Of a stretch of 64,000 bases of DNA, positions 23,604 to 33,600 are shown one piece after another. The notes beneath the pieces are model-generated. The model was not told where the DNA came from, ran no database searches, and saw only the letters and a program-made list of their open reading frames with translations. The position numbers were made by a program, and so were the translations under genes. Source of the stretch: Bacillota bacterium (lineage in GTDB: Bacteria > Bacillota > Clostridia > Christensenellales > Pumilibacteraceae); the NCBI GenBank assembly GCA_009780325.1, contig WRAF01000001.1:61048-125047 (forward strand). The letters are read 5' to 3'. Positions within the stretch are counted from its first letter, which is position 1. Each line of letters opens with the position of its first letter.

Positions 23604-24744
23604 AATTGTTGTTTTTGGAGGTAGTTTTGACCCTATTCATAAAGGTCATACTAGTATAATAAAAAGCCTGTCAATGCATTTTGATAAGGTGATAATTGTG
23701 CCTGCTTTTATATCGCCGTTTAAAAAAAATCATAACTATGCTGAATCTAATCATCGCTTAAAAATGATAGAGCTTGCCCTAAAAGATGAAGGCTTAATAA
23801 ACCAAAACATAGAGTTAAATACGCATGAAATAGACAAGGGAACAATTAGTTATACTATAGAAACAATAGAGTTTTTGAAAAATAAATATCCAAATTCACA
23901 AATTTATTTTTGTATAGGAACAGAAAATTTACCCACCTTAAATCAATGGAAAGACTTTGAACAATTGAATACATTAGTTAAGTTTTTCGTTATTTCAAGA
24001 CCTAATTTAGTTCATGATATTCCTAAAAACATAAATGCTATACTTTCTCCATTTAAAGGGTTAGACACATCTTCAAGCCTAATAAAGGCATTAATTGCGA
24101 TTAATGAACATGCTTCGTTATCAAATGACTCAAAATTACCATATATTTTCAATCACTTAACTCCATCTGTCTTAGACTATATTCAAAATCAAAATGTCTA
24201 TCCATTGCATAAAAAAATAGGCAAATTGATGACAAAATTTGATTTTAATAAAAAACGAATTCCTCATATTATAGGCACGATAAAACTTGCAATTAATTTA
24301 GCGGTAGTTTATAATATAGATGCAAACAAGGCGTCACTATCAGCTTTGCTTCATGATATTGCAAAATATGCTTCATTCGTGCATGTTAAAAATGAAAAAT
24401 TAAACATTGATTTATCTAACTTGCACCCTGTTGTTTATCACGCTAAGATAGGCGAGGCGATAGCAAAACAGTTATTAAAAATTGATGATATTGATATATT
24501 GAATTCTATAAAATATCATACAACAAAACGAGCCAATATGTCTGCTTTAGAAAAAATTACAGCCTTAGCAGACTACCTAGAAGAAACTAGAGATTTTGAA
24601 AATATAGACAATATGCGTCAAATGCTTTTTATAGATTTAGATAAAACTATGCATTTGGTATTAGATGACATGATAGAAAAACTGAACAATAAAAATCGCC
24701 AGATATATTATTTAACTAGGGAAGCATATGATTTTTATAAATAA
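23593..24744 (+). CDS. nadD: Fusion: nicotinate-nucleotide adenylyltransferase (NadD) + HD-domain phosphohydrolase (YqeK)
   Basis: The start is ATG 23593 within the last codons of obgE. Residues ~1-200 form a NadD nucleotidyltransferase that adenylates nicotinate mononucleotide for NAD synthesis: 'VFGGSFDPIHKGH' (HxGH active site), 'IGTENLPTLNQW' and 'ISRPN'. Residues ~210-383 form a YqeK-type HD hydrolase, related to symmetrical Ap4A hydrolases: 'SALLHDIAKY' is the HD metal motif, followed by 'HAKIGEAIA' and 'YHTTKRANMSALEKITALAD'. In Bacillus these are two adjacent genes; here they are one 383-residue polypeptide. The order nadD-yqeK-rsfS is otherwise the usual Firmicutes order. Confidence 0.92.
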   Translation: MLSKIVVFGGSFDPIHKGHTSIIKSLSMHFDKVIIVPAFISPFKKNHNYAESNHRLKMIELALKDEGLINQNIELNTHEIDKGTISYTIETIEFLKNKYPNSQIYFCIGTENLPTLNQWKDFEQLNTLVKFFVISRPNLVHDIPKNINAILSPFKGLDTSSSLIKALIAINEHASLSNDSKLPYIFNHLTPSVLDYIQNQNVYPLHKKIGKLMTKFDFNKKRIPHIIGTIKLAINLAVVYNIDANKASLSALLHDIAKYASFVHVKNEKLNIDLSNLHPVVYHAKIGEAIAKQLLKIDDIDILNSIKYHTTKRANMSALEKITALADYLEETRDFENIDNMRQMLFIDLDKTMHLVLDDMIEKLNNKNRQIYYLTREAYDFYK

Positions 24745-24755
24745 GGATAATTAAT

Positions 24756-25139
24756 ATGGATATTAAAAAAGCATCACTAAAACAAAAAAATAAAGTTAAT
24801 AACGATATTTTAGCAAAAGAAATTGCCAGCCTATTATCAAGCAAAAAGGCGCATAGGATTAACTTAATAGAAGTAACTGACCAAACGGTTATTTGTGACT
24901 ATTTTGTGATATGCTCGGCAAAATCTACTACTGCAGTTAAGGCGCTTGTAGATTATCTAGATGAGGTCTTATCAAAAAAAGGTATAGAGCCTAAAGGTCG
25001 AGATTTCGATGTTAAATGGGCGGCAGTAGATTATGGAAGCGTCATAGTACATGTTTTCCATGAAGAATTAAGGGATATCTATAAAATAGAAAAATTATGG
25101 GTTAAAGAAGATAATTCTAATCTTATCATAATGGAGTAA
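24756..25139 (+). CDS. rsfS: Ribosome silencing factor RsfS
   Basis: The 127-residue protein of the RsfS/Iojap family binds uL14 on the large subunit and blocks subunit joining in poor conditions. Family features visible are 'LSSKKAHRINLIEVTDQTVICDYFVICSAKST', the 'EPKGRDFDVKWAAVDYGSVIVHVF' core and 'LRDIYKIEKLW'. ATG 24756 follows AAGGATAATTA, 12 bases after the nadD-yqeK stop. It lies within the operon in the standard position. Confidence 0.93.
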   Translation: MDIKKASLKQKNKVNNDILAKEIASLLSSKKAHRINLIEVTDQTVICDYFVICSAKSTTAVKALVDYLDEVLSKKGIEPKGRDFDVKWAAVDYGSVIVHVFHEELRDIYKIEKLWVKEDNSNLIIME

Positions 25140-25145
25140 ATTTAA

Positions 25146-26129
25146 ATGAATGTACAAATTTTTATTTTATTGCATATATTAGCTGTTTTTTTAATAGCAT
25201 GCATTGTGCTGGGTCAATATATTATTTTTCAAAAAAAAGAGTTTTCAAAAAAGAAAAAGTGGTTAATTATCGGTATAACTTGTGGAGTATCAATCATAAC
25301 TTTAGTTACACTTTCTATAGTTTTTTGGAGTGATGTCATGCAAAATGCTACTCCTCCAGATCGTGGTGCTCCTAATCATAGCATTATAGTGGCAATAATT
25401 GTTGCTGTTGTGTTGATAGTATTTGGCGTGTTGTTGACGGTCGTAGTTAAAGCAAGAAGAAAAAAGACAGATGATAATAATGTTGAGAATAAAGGGCAAA
25501 TTGGGAAAGATGGTTTTTTTACTTCAAAAAATATTACAAGAATGGCTATTTTTACTGCGCTTGCTCTCATTTTATATCTTATAGCTCCTTTTAATTTTCC
25601 GCTATTATTTCCTGATTTTTTAAGTTTTAATTTTTCTGATATTCCTGTGTTATTAGCAGGGTTTATGATGGGACCTATTGCAGGCATCATAGTATTAGTT
25701 GCAAAGATTACATTAAAATTGCCGTTTACATCAACTGCGGGAGTGGGAGAATTAGCCGATCTTATGTTTGGTTTAGCTTTTATGCTGCCTGCAACAATCA
25801 TTTATATGTTTTATAAAAATAAAAAAGGGGCGGTTATAGGGCTATCAATAGGGATAGTTTCTTGTCTAGCGGTTGCACTTTTAGCTAATAGATTCATTTT
25901 GGTTCCGTTTTATTTGCAGCTAGGTTTTTTTGGCGGTGATTTAAACAATTTAGCAAGAGCTTTATCTACATTGCCTTGGCATACAAACATAACATATGAT
26001 TCTTTTTTCACTTATTATTTATTATTGGTAGTGCTGCCGTTTAATTTGATTAGGCTATTGATTTCAGCAACTGTTAGTTTCTTTTTATATAAGCATCTGT
26101 CAAGAGCATCAAAACATTTGTTTGGGTAG
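25146..26129 (+). CDS. ECF transporter S component (RibU-like)
   Basis: The 327-residue membrane protein has an N-terminal pair of membrane segments with a charged linker ('KARRKKTDDNN') that is extra to the family. The six-helix S-component core follows. Core signs are 'TRMAIFTALALILYLIAPF' (the N-terminal helix that contacts the energy-coupling module), 'FNFSDIPVLLAGFMMGPIAG' and 'LPFTSTAGVGELADLMFG', which is close to the riboflavin-specific RibU pattern. It would capture a vitamin and work with a shared EcfAAT module that is not in this window. The substrate is uncertain. No FMN riboswitch precedes it; it is internal to the operon. Confidence 0.75.
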   Translation: MNVQIFILLHILAVFLIACIVLGQYIIFQKKEFSKKKKWLIIGITCGVSIITLVTLSIVFWSDVMQNATPPDRGAPNHSIIVAIIVAVVLIVFGVLLTVVVKARRKKTDDNNVENKGQIGKDGFFTSKNITRMAIFTALALILYLIAPFNFPLLFPDFLSFNFSDIPVLLAGFMMGPIAGIIVLVAKITLKLPFTSTAGVGELADLMFGLAFMLPATIIYMFYKNKKGAVIGLSIGIVSCLAVALLANRFILVPFYLQLGFFGGDLNNLARALSTLPWHTNITYDSFFTYYLLLVVLPFNLIRLLISATVSFFLYKHLSRASKHLFG

Positions 26130-26138
26130 GTCGATTTT

Positions 26139-26555
26139 ATGATAAGTAAAAGCATAAAAGAAACGTTTTTAATGGGTAAAAATTTGGCAAAAGATTTAAA
26201 AGGCGGTGATATTGTATGCTTAAGCGGGGATTTAGGAGCAGGAAAAACTGTGTTTGTTAAGGGTGTTGCAAATGGTTTAGAGATTAAAGGGGAGATTAAT
26301 AGCCCTACATTTTCTATAATGAATATATATAATGCAAAGGGTTTTGACTTAATTCATTATGATATGTATAGGATTGAGAATGAATTAGAGGCGGAACATA
26401 TGGGATTAGATGAAAATTTTGGTGCAAAAAAAAATATTTGCATAATAGAATGGGCTGAAAATATAAAAGGATTATTAGAAAATTATAAAATTATAGAAGT
26501 CAAAATAATTAAAATAGATGAGGTGACAAGGAGCATTGAATTATCTAGCAGTTAA
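26139..26555 (+). CDS. tsaE: tRNA threonylcarbamoyladenosine synthesis ATPase TsaE
   Basis: The 138-residue P-loop protein has Walker A in 'SGDLGAGKTVFVKG', a switch-like 'INSPTFSIMNIYNAKG', and 'HYDMYRIENELEAEHMGLDE' followed by 'ICIIEWAENI'. TsaE acts with TsaB and TsaD to make t6A37 on ANN-decoding tRNAs; tsaB is the next gene and tsaD is not in the window. ATG 26139 lies 9 bases after the previous stop, with 'TAGGTCG' as a weak ribosome site. The 3' end overlaps tsaB by 20 bases. Confidence 0.93.
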   Translation: MISKSIKETFLMGKNLAKDLKGGDIVCLSGDLGAGKTVFVKGVANGLEIKGEINSPTFSIMNIYNAKGFDLIHYDMYRIENELEAEHMGLDENFGAKKNICIIEWAENIKGLLENYKIIEVKIIKIDEVTRSIELSSS

Positions 26556-27108
26556 TACAGCAGGGAAGATTGAAATATTATTAAAAGTAAAAGGCAAGAT
26601 TTTTTCTTCTGCTCATGATGATATATCTACCATGGTATTGCCATATATTAATGAATTATTAGATGAAGCACAAATAAAAATAGATGAAATTGATATTTTT
26701 GGCGTATGTATTGGACCAGGGTCATTTACTGGGATTAGAGTAGGATTATCTTGTATAAAGGCATTAGGCTTTGCTTTAAATAAACCTATCATTCCTGTAA
26801 CTTATTTTGATATTCTGGCATATGATTATGTTGGCGGACTAGATGAATTATCTATTGTTATTGATGGAAAAAATCAAGTATCTTATTTGAAAAATTATCC
26901 CGATAATAGTGGCGGGATTTGCATTAAAAATGATGATTTAAATGTATATGCATTAAAAAATATGTTTTATGATTATGAATATAGCGGAAAGGGATTTGAA
27001 AAAATAATGGATAAAAAGATAGCTGATAAAGAATACAAAACTCATGCTGAAATTGTTCCATTATATTTAAGAAAATCACAGCCAGAGAGAGAATATGGAG
27101 AAATATAA
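26536..27108 (+). CDS. tsaB: tRNA threonylcarbamoyladenosine synthesis protein TsaB
   Basis: The start is TTG 26536, the only start-like codon after an in-frame TGA. The usable ribosome site is GAGGTGA about 10 bases upstream rather than the closer AAGGAG. The 190 residues give 'NYLAVNTAGKIEILLKVKG' (ASKHA fold strand 1) and 'IDIFGVCIGPGSFTGIRVGL', the TsaB signature. TsaB is the non-catalytic partner of TsaD. The N-terminal 'VNTAG' is looser than the usual 'IDTS', and the C-terminal half is short. It overlaps tsaE and rimI on either side. Confidence 0.9.
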   Translation: MNYLAVNTAGKIEILLKVKGKIFSSAHDDISTMVLPYINELLDEAQIKIDEIDIFGVCIGPGSFTGIRVGLSCIKALGFALNKPIIPVTYFDILAYDYVGGLDELSIVIDGKNQVSYLKNYPDNSGGICIKNDDLNVYALKNMFYDYEYSGKGFEKIMDKKIADKEYKTHAEIVPLYLRKSQPEREYGEI

Positions 27109-27520
27109 CATAAAGGATTGTGTGCCTAGCGATGTGATTCAGTTATACAATATACAAGAGGGTACAAATTATACAAAAAAAATTATTGAGGATATGATAG
27201 TTAATGATAGAATGATTTTTTTAAAGGCAGTCATTAATAAAAAAATCATAGGTTATGTTTCTTTAGAAATATTGATTGATGAAGGTGAGATTCATAGTGT
27301 CATGGTGATTGATGAATATAAAAATCAAGGTATAGCAAAAGAATTAATTAAGACTGCTATGAATAGGGTGAATTTAAAAAAAATATTTTTAGAAGTTAAT
27401 GAAAATAATACAAAAGCAATCAATTTATACAAAGGATTAGGGTTTATGCCGATTTCAAAAAGGCAAAAATACTATGGTGATCAAGACGCAATAATTATGG
27501 AGATAACTTTATTACTTTGA
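27095..27520 (+). CDS. rimI: GNAT N-acetyltransferase, RimI-like
   Basis: The 141-residue GNAT protein lies directly after tsaB, as in many Firmicutes where rimI follows tsaB. The acetyl-CoA site is 'VMVIDEYKNQGIAKELIKTA' (the V/Q-x-x-G-x-A/G form) and the C-terminal part has 'LEVNENNTKAINLYKGLGF'. RimI acetylates the N-terminal residue of ribosomal protein S18 in Escherichia coli; target specificity here is inferred from position. ATG 27095 overlaps the tsaB end by 14 bases and its own stop overlaps the next start (TTGA). Confidence 0.85.
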   Translation: MEKYNIKDCVPSDVIQLYNIQEGTNYTKKIIEDMIVNDRMIFLKAVINKKIIGYVSLEILIDEGEIHSVMVIDEYKNQGIAKELIKTAMNRVNLKKIFLEVNENNTKAINLYKGLGFMPISKRQKYYGDQDAIIMEITLLL

Positions 27521-28233
27521 TAAAATTTGAGGCAAAAAATACTACAATATATTATCATCGCCACCTAGGGTCTAACCCTGTTATATTATTGCATGGGTGG
27601 GGCGGCAGTCATATTTCTATGCTTGCTACATTTAATTATTTATCAAAATTTGGCCTTGATATAATTAATATAGATTTGCCTGGGTTTGGAAACAGCCCTA
27701 ATCCTCCTGAATTTTTTACACTAGAAGACTATGCAGAGACAATTAAAGAATTAATTGAAAAATTATCTTTGAGTCAGGTTACTCTAATTGGTCATAGCTT
27801 TGGTGCAAGAATAGCAATATTGCTAGCAAAAGAGAAGTTTGTTAAAAATCTTATATTAACAGGTGCTGCTGGTATAAAGCCAAAATTTAGTTTTAAAAAA
27901 TATATCCGTATCAAGCAATATAAGAGAGCGGTAAAAAAAGGGAAAGATATCTCGCAATATGGTTCTAGTGATTATAAACAGCTGCCTGATAATATGAGAA
28001 AAGTTTTTAATCGCATAATAAATCGTCATTTAGAAAATGATTTAAAAGATATTTTTAAACCTGTACTTTTGATTTGGGGAAAAAAAGATCTTGATACACC
28101 TTTATATATGGCAAAAAAAATGAACAAATTAATAAATGATTCCGCATTAATCGTTTTTGATGGCGGTCACTATGTTTATATAGATAAGAATAAAGAATTT
28201 AATCTTATTGCAAAAAAATTTATCATTCCTTAA
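27517..28233 (+). CDS. Alpha/beta hydrolase
   Basis: The 238-residue alpha/beta-hydrolase fold protein has the oxyanion-loop sequence 'VILLHGWGGSHISM' and 'IDLPGFGNS'. The nucleophile elbow is 'LIGHSFGARIA' (Ser), the late aspartate is in 'IWGKKDLDTPL' and the catalytic His is in 'DGGHYVYID'. All triad residues are present. The substrate is unknown; the neighbours give no clear hint. A TTG start at 27517 overlaps the rimI stop. The ribosome site (GGAGATAAC) is rather distant, so reinitiation after rimI is likely. Confidence 0.85.
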   Translation: MIKFEAKNTTIYYHRHLGSNPVILLHGWGGSHISMLATFNYLSKFGLDIINIDLPGFGNSPNPPEFFTLEDYAETIKELIEKLSLSQVTLIGHSFGARIAILLAKEKFVKNLILTGAAGIKPKFSFKKYIRIKQYKRAVKKGKDISQYGSSDYKQLPDNMRKVFNRIINRHLENDLKDIFKPVLLIWGKKDLDTPLYMAKKMNKLINDSALIVFDGGHYVYIDKNKEFNLIAKKFIIP

Positions 28234-28249
28234 AAGGAGTAATCAAGCA

Positions 28250-29815
28250 ATGTTTCAACTGACACTATCATTAATATTCTCCGCTATATCTGCAGTACTT
28301 TTGACACTGTCAAGTTTAAAAATACTGCAAATTTTGCAGTTATCCGCATATAGACCCAAGGGTATCTTTGTGTGGCTAAAACGCAGTAGATATGACTATT
28401 TAAAAAGATTTTTGTGTTTGGCTTTCTTTTCTTTCATTACAGCATTTTTACTTATAATGAGTTTTCCTGAATTTTATTTTAGATATGCAGGGTTTGCGTT
28501 TTTTATTGTGTTTTCATGTTTTTTTATAATGCTGCAGTTTAAAGAAAAACAAAAAACAAGATTAGTTTTCACTAATCGAATATTAAGAATAATATCAGTG
28601 CTAGCCATTTTATATTTTCTAATCAGTTTTTCCTTAATTTATTTTTTGTTTGATGTGTCTAGAATAGAGTTTACAATTGTATCAATCACTCCTTTACTTA
28701 TTCCGTTTGTGACTATATTAGCTTTTTTGATAATGTTTCCTATTGATATGTTGATTGGAAAAATACATTTTAATAGAGCAAGAAACAAACTAAAAATGGC
28801 TGAAGATTTAATTAAAATTGGTATAAGCGGAAGCTATGGAAAAACGACTACAAAAAATATTTTGGCTGTATTATTAAGTGAAAAATATAAAGTATTATCT
28901 AGTCCAAAAAGTTTTAATACTCCTATGGGACTAGCAAAAATCATTAATGAAAATAATTTGCATGATTTTGATGTATTCTTAGCAGAGATGGGTGCAAAAA
29001 GAGTGGGGGAGACACAACAGTTGTGCGAGTTTATTAAACCTAAGTTTGGGGTGGTGACTAAATTAGGATCACAACATTTAGAAACATTTTTGACGCTTGA
29101 TAATGCAGCAGATACAGAGTTTAGTTTGGCAAAGTATATAAAAGAACTAGTAGTATTAAATATTAATGATGAATTAGTTAGACAAAGAATAGATAGTATT
29201 GATAAAACAAAGGCAGTTTTTTTAGGGGAACATGCAAATTATTCTAACATAGAGATTAGTGAAGATGGGTTGAAATTTGATTTAAATATTTGTGGTGAGA
29301 GTGTCAAGATAAGTACAAAATTATTAGGCAGACATGTGGCAGAAATTTTTTCACAAGCAGCGCTGTTAGCATATAAAATGGGTGTTGGTTTAGAAGATAT
29401 AAAAAGACTTGCTGAAAAAATAGAGCCTGTTAAGCATAGATTAGAGTTAATTAAAACTTCTAATGGTGTTGTTTTAGATGATGCATATAATTCAAATCCA
29501 GAGGGTGCTTTAAATGCATTAGAGGTACTATCTTGCTTTGACGGGATAAAAGTGGTTGTTACTCCTGGATTTATTGAACTTGGTGATATTGAAAATAAAG
29601 AAAATTTTAAACTAGGTCAACATGCGGCAAAAATAGCAGATTATTTAATTGTGATTAAAAATTTTCAAATATCTAAAGGTGCTATAGACGCTGGATTAGA
29701 AGAAAATAAAGTGATAAATGTGGATTCTCTTGATAAAGCCATGGAAGAATTGAAAAAACTAGCACTAGACAAACAGGCAGTATTGTTTATAAATGACTTG
29801 CCTGATAACTATTGA
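28250..29815 (+). CDS. Mur ligase family protein, MurF-like, with N-terminal membrane domain
   Basis: The start is ATG 28250, 10 bases after AAAAGGAG. The first ~185 residues contain four to five membrane segments ('LTLSLIFSAISAVLLTLSSL', 'FLCLAFFSFITAFLLIMSF', 'ISVLAILYFLISFSLIYFLF', 'ITPLLIPFVTILAFLIMF'). The rest is a Mur ligase: P-loop 'GISGSYGKTTTKNIL', 'VFLAEMGAKRVGE', and the MurF-type 'VVLDDAYNSNPEGALNAL'. MurF adds D-Ala-D-Ala to the UDP-MurNAc-tripeptide. The usual soluble N-terminal domain is replaced by the membrane part, so this may be a membrane-tethered MurF or a ligase with a lipid-linked substrate. It is co-transcribed in the nth operon. Confidence 0.8.
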   Translation: MFQLTLSLIFSAISAVLLTLSSLKILQILQLSAYRPKGIFVWLKRSRYDYLKRFLCLAFFSFITAFLLIMSFPEFYFRYAGFAFFIVFSCFFIMLQFKEKQKTRLVFTNRILRIISVLAILYFLISFSLIYFLFDVSRIEFTIVSITPLLIPFVTILAFLIMFPIDMLIGKIHFNRARNKLKMAEDLIKIGISGSYGKTTTKNILAVLLSEKYKVLSSPKSFNTPMGLAKIINENNLHDFDVFLAEMGAKRVGETQQLCEFIKPKFGVVTKLGSQHLETFLTLDNAADTEFSLAKYIKELVVLNINDELVRQRIDSIDKTKAVFLGEHANYSNIEISEDGLKFDLNICGESVKISTKLLGRHVAEIFSQAALLAYKMGVGLEDIKRLAEKIEPVKHRLELIKTSNGVVLDDAYNSNPEGALNALEVLSCFDGIKVVVTPGFIELGDIENKENFKLGQHAAKIADYLIVIKNFQISKGAIDAGLEENKVINVDSLDKAMEELKKLALDKQAVLFINDLPDNY

Positions 29816-29838
29816 AAAATAATTAAAGTAGTATTATT

Positions 29839-30564
29839 ATGGCAAGGACAGTATTAATTACGGGTTCATCAAGAGGGATAGGCAGGCAAATTGCTTTGGA
29901 GTTTGCTAAAAGTGGCGGCTATAACTTGGTGATAAACTATAAAGAAAATGAACAGGCTGCAAAAGAGGTTTTGAATGAAGCGTCTAAATTTTGCAGTTGT
30001 ATTATGATTAGAGCGGATGTATCTAAAAAAGAACAAGTAGACGAATTGTATAATGATGCATTTAAAAAATTTGGTTTTATAGATACTATTATTAATAATG
30101 CAGGTGTGGCAATGAGCGGACTTATGATGGATATGAGTGAAAATGATTATAGTTATATAATGGATACAAATTTAAAAGGGAGTTTTTTTGTTGCAAGAGC
30201 ATTTTTACCTAGTATGATAAAACATAGATTTGGTCGAGTGATAAATATTTCTTCTATTTTAGGTAATGTAGGAGCAAGTTGTGAGGTGATTTATTCTGCT
30301 TCAAAGGCTGGGATTATTGGTCTGACTAAGGCATTAGCTAAAGAAGTTGGGGGGTATGGGATTAGAGTGAATGCAATTGCCCCAGGGCTAATATATACAG
30401 ATATGACAAAACATTTAGACATAAAAAATTTAGAAGATAATATCGTAGTGGGTAAAATTGGGGAATGTACAGATATAGCTATGGCAGCACTTTTTTTAGC
30501 AAGCGATAAGGCGCAATATATAAATGGTCAGGTATTAAGTGTTGATGGGGGATTATTAATTTAA
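29839..30564 (+). CDS. Short-chain dehydrogenase, FabG-like
   Basis: The 241-residue SDR has the NAD(P) motif 'TGSSRGIGR', 'NNAG', and the catalytic Ser-Tyr-Lys in 'INISSILGN' and 'YSASKAG'. The C-terminal 'GQVLSVDGGLLI' is typical of 3-oxoacyl-ACP reductases. It could reduce 3-ketoacyl-ACP in fatty-acid elongation, but no other fab gene is nearby, so the substrate is open. ATG 29839 has only a weak upstream site ('AAAGTAGTA'). It is the last gene of the operon and is followed by a bidirectional terminator. Confidence 0.8.
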   Translation: MARTVLITGSSRGIGRQIALEFAKSGGYNLVINYKENEQAAKEVLNEASKFCSCIMIRADVSKKEQVDELYNDAFKKFGFIDTIINNAGVAMSGLMMDMSENDYSYIMDTNLKGSFFVARAFLPSMIKHRFGRVINISSILGNVGASCEVIYSASKAGIIGLTKALAKEVGGYGIRVNAIAPGLIYTDMTKHLDIKNLEDNIVVGKIGECTDIAMAALFLASDKAQYINGQVLSVDGGLLI

Positions 30565-30581
30565 AGATTATAAAGTAAACA

Positions 30582-30617
30582 AAAAAGCCGTATGTAATTG
30601 GTTGCATACGGCTTTTT
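30582..30617. terminator. Bidirectional terminator between fabG-like gene and surface protein
   Basis: The arms AAAAAGCCGTATG / CATACGGCTTTTT surround a ten-base loop. There are T runs in both directions, as expected between convergent genes. Confidence 0.9.
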
Positions 30618-30629
30618 CCATCATTTTAA

Positions 30630-33600
30630 CTAATCATCAAATTCTGAGTCCAACTCTTTTCTCTCTTTTTTAGGCACTTCTTGACTGATTTCTACATCAT
30701 CATCAAATTCATCAGATTCAACAATAATTGTTTCGATCATAGTTTCTTCTTCGATATTCGCCTCATCATCAAAGCTATCAATACTATCATCTACATTTGC
30801 TATATCTTCAGTTTCAAGTGCATGTCTTCTATCATAAGAAACAACTTTCGGAGTCTTTTTAGCAGGGCGTCTAGAGTTTCTGATAGCCAATATTTTTTTG
30901 CCTGCTACAGCAATTAATACAATAAAAATTGCCACTGCAAACAATATACCTGCTATTAAAAATCCTAAATTTTCAAATCCTGCACCTTGGTTATTATCAT
31001 CATTATCATCGCCGTCATCATCATAATAATCGTCATCACTAGTATTATCTACTACAAATATAAAATCACTTGCGGTTTCTTCATACTCTTGAAGATTAGC
31101 TATAGTATTAAACTCAACTTGACCAATGTTGCTTAATCTAACAGCATTTACTACAACCATGCCTGCAATTTGTTCTGTTCCTACACCGCCCATAGATATT
31201 TGCCAAGAGAAATTTTCTAATTCTTCACCAGTCGCAAAATAGAAACTAAATGTCCTAAATTCATGAATACGTCGCTTAACGATTTCAAATTCTCCGGTGC
31301 CTTGTCCATTCGCATTTAAAATCTCTTCATAAACATAATGCGGAAAATCTGATACGGTGTCTCTTATATTAGCAAAATGATGTTGTCCTAAATGGATGCC
31401 TGCTCCTCTAGTTGCTCTTGCTCTTGCTCTTTCATGAATAAGTCTAGTTCTTTCAGTTTCATTAGAAATTGTATCCAAATCAATATCTAATACATTATCA
31501 ATACCATGCAGATAAACAAACATATCAAATTCAATTTTATACCATTCGTTTGATGTTAAATTAAATGAGTGGTTTGATGTCAGTCTATTATATCCTTCAC
31601 TCACATTTCTTAATATCACGGAAGTAGGGGAGCGGTTTTCTAATCTATTTAAAGCACTAATGACAGTATTATGAACTTGCGTTTGTCCTTCTCTTAAATT
31701 TGCGATGATTCCATATTGAGTGATAGAGTCAGGAGTTTGTTCAGTTAAGTTAAAATCAAATGCTTGTCTAATGCTGCTATTAGAATGTCTATCAAAAGAA
31801 TTAAATGTAAATGCATCAGCACTATAAACAGCAAAATTAGCAGGAGTAGGCAGTCTAATATCATTAAATTCATTATATCTATGCTCAAAAGTCATAGGTT
31901 CATTTTCTAGAGAGATAGAATTAACAACAATAGTACCTGCAGCCAGTCTTGACATATTATTTTGATTATCAGTTAGCCCAAGCCAAATTTCAACTGTCAG
32001 ATTAGCTGTGTGTATGTCACCTTCAATATAGAATGCAAAATCCATAAACCCATTATTAGGCGTTCTGTTAATATTTTGAATACTAGCGAATATTCTGTTT
32101 CCACCTCTTAATACCAAGCTTGCTCCAGCGCCTAAAGCATTCACACTCATATTGACAGCTACTCTAACAGTTTCACCTTCAGACACATTAAAAGAAGGAG
32201 AGCGATAACCAAATGCAGTGAAATCTTGATTAGTAGGGGAGTGCATCAATAAAACATTGTTATTTATATAGCGTTCATGATCAAAATTAGGTGTAGGTCT
32301 ATTAATCATAGGATATAGTCTATAAACATCACGCATACGATAAAAATGGCTAGGATGAGTAGGGATTACTCCATGAATTGCATGTTCATGATTAATTAAT
32401 CTATCAGATTGACCTTGCCAGCCTCCAGTATTTGTATTGATAAAATCCCAGCTTGCAGGTCTAGCAGGAAAACTAAGAGGAAGAATGTTTCCATTATTGT
32501 CGACATCTCTTTGAACAAGACCAAATGCCGAATTTGTGATTAAGCCGCCGTGTGCAACTGCGTCAATTAATACTCTAGTTCCATGAGCACTTTGTTCATT
32601 AAAGTCAGAATAATTTAACCTTGTTAGCATGATTTCATCAAACATGACTACACCGCTTGATTTTTCTCCTCTGCCTAACCAAAGCTGTAAATTCAATTCT
32701 ATATCAGTTATTAATGACCCTTGAATAAAAAATTCACGTCTTTGCCAGCCATATCTAGCATAATTATCATCAGTAACCAAATTGCCTATTGGTACAGGTG
32801 TTAATTCAAAATTATCTATACTAAGTGTACTTTGTCCACTAATAACTGCAGTTGCAGTACCATCCAAATGCTGTGTGTTAAACCAAAAACTAAGAGAATA
32901 TAGGCTTCCTGCTTCTATAAGAAACGGGTCTGATATTATTCCTGCTGATACTGTATTAAAATTAGTGCCGCCAGCATGTGATGAAAGTACTAAGATACTA
33001 TTGTTTCTATTATGAGTAGATATTCCTGTAGACGTCATAGGGTGCTCAGTTAAACCGAATGCACCTGCACCAACAAACGGAGCTCCTGCATTAAAAATCC
33101 CCCATACCAATGCATCTGTACCAATATAGGGATCATTAGAGCGATATTCACTCCAGCCAGGTGCAGTCCTTCTAGTCTCACCACTAAATTCACCAAGATT
33201 AACATCATTAACTGACATTAAATGGCTATTAGGATTCATATCTAAAAGTGCAAGCCTATTTAGCGCTTGACTGCTAATTCCGCCATTAATAGTGCTGGCA
33301 CGGTGGAAAAGTTGATGAGTTTGATTAGTTTGATTTGCTGTGTGTTGTGCACTAGTATAAAAGAAGTTTGAATCAATACCTCTAGTCACATCAAAGAAAG
33401 TAGTAGGAGATAGCCTGTCCACACGAACTGCATCAAAAAAAGCAAAGCCGTTTGATGGAAAGAATTTATTGCCGTTGCTGTCACCAACAGAAAAATTAAG
33501 TGCTACGCTTTCACTAGTTGCGCCAGTTGCTAAATATATAATGAAATTTTCAAATCCAAACCTGTTTGCCAAAGTTAATTCTGGCAAGTTTGTGCCAGGT

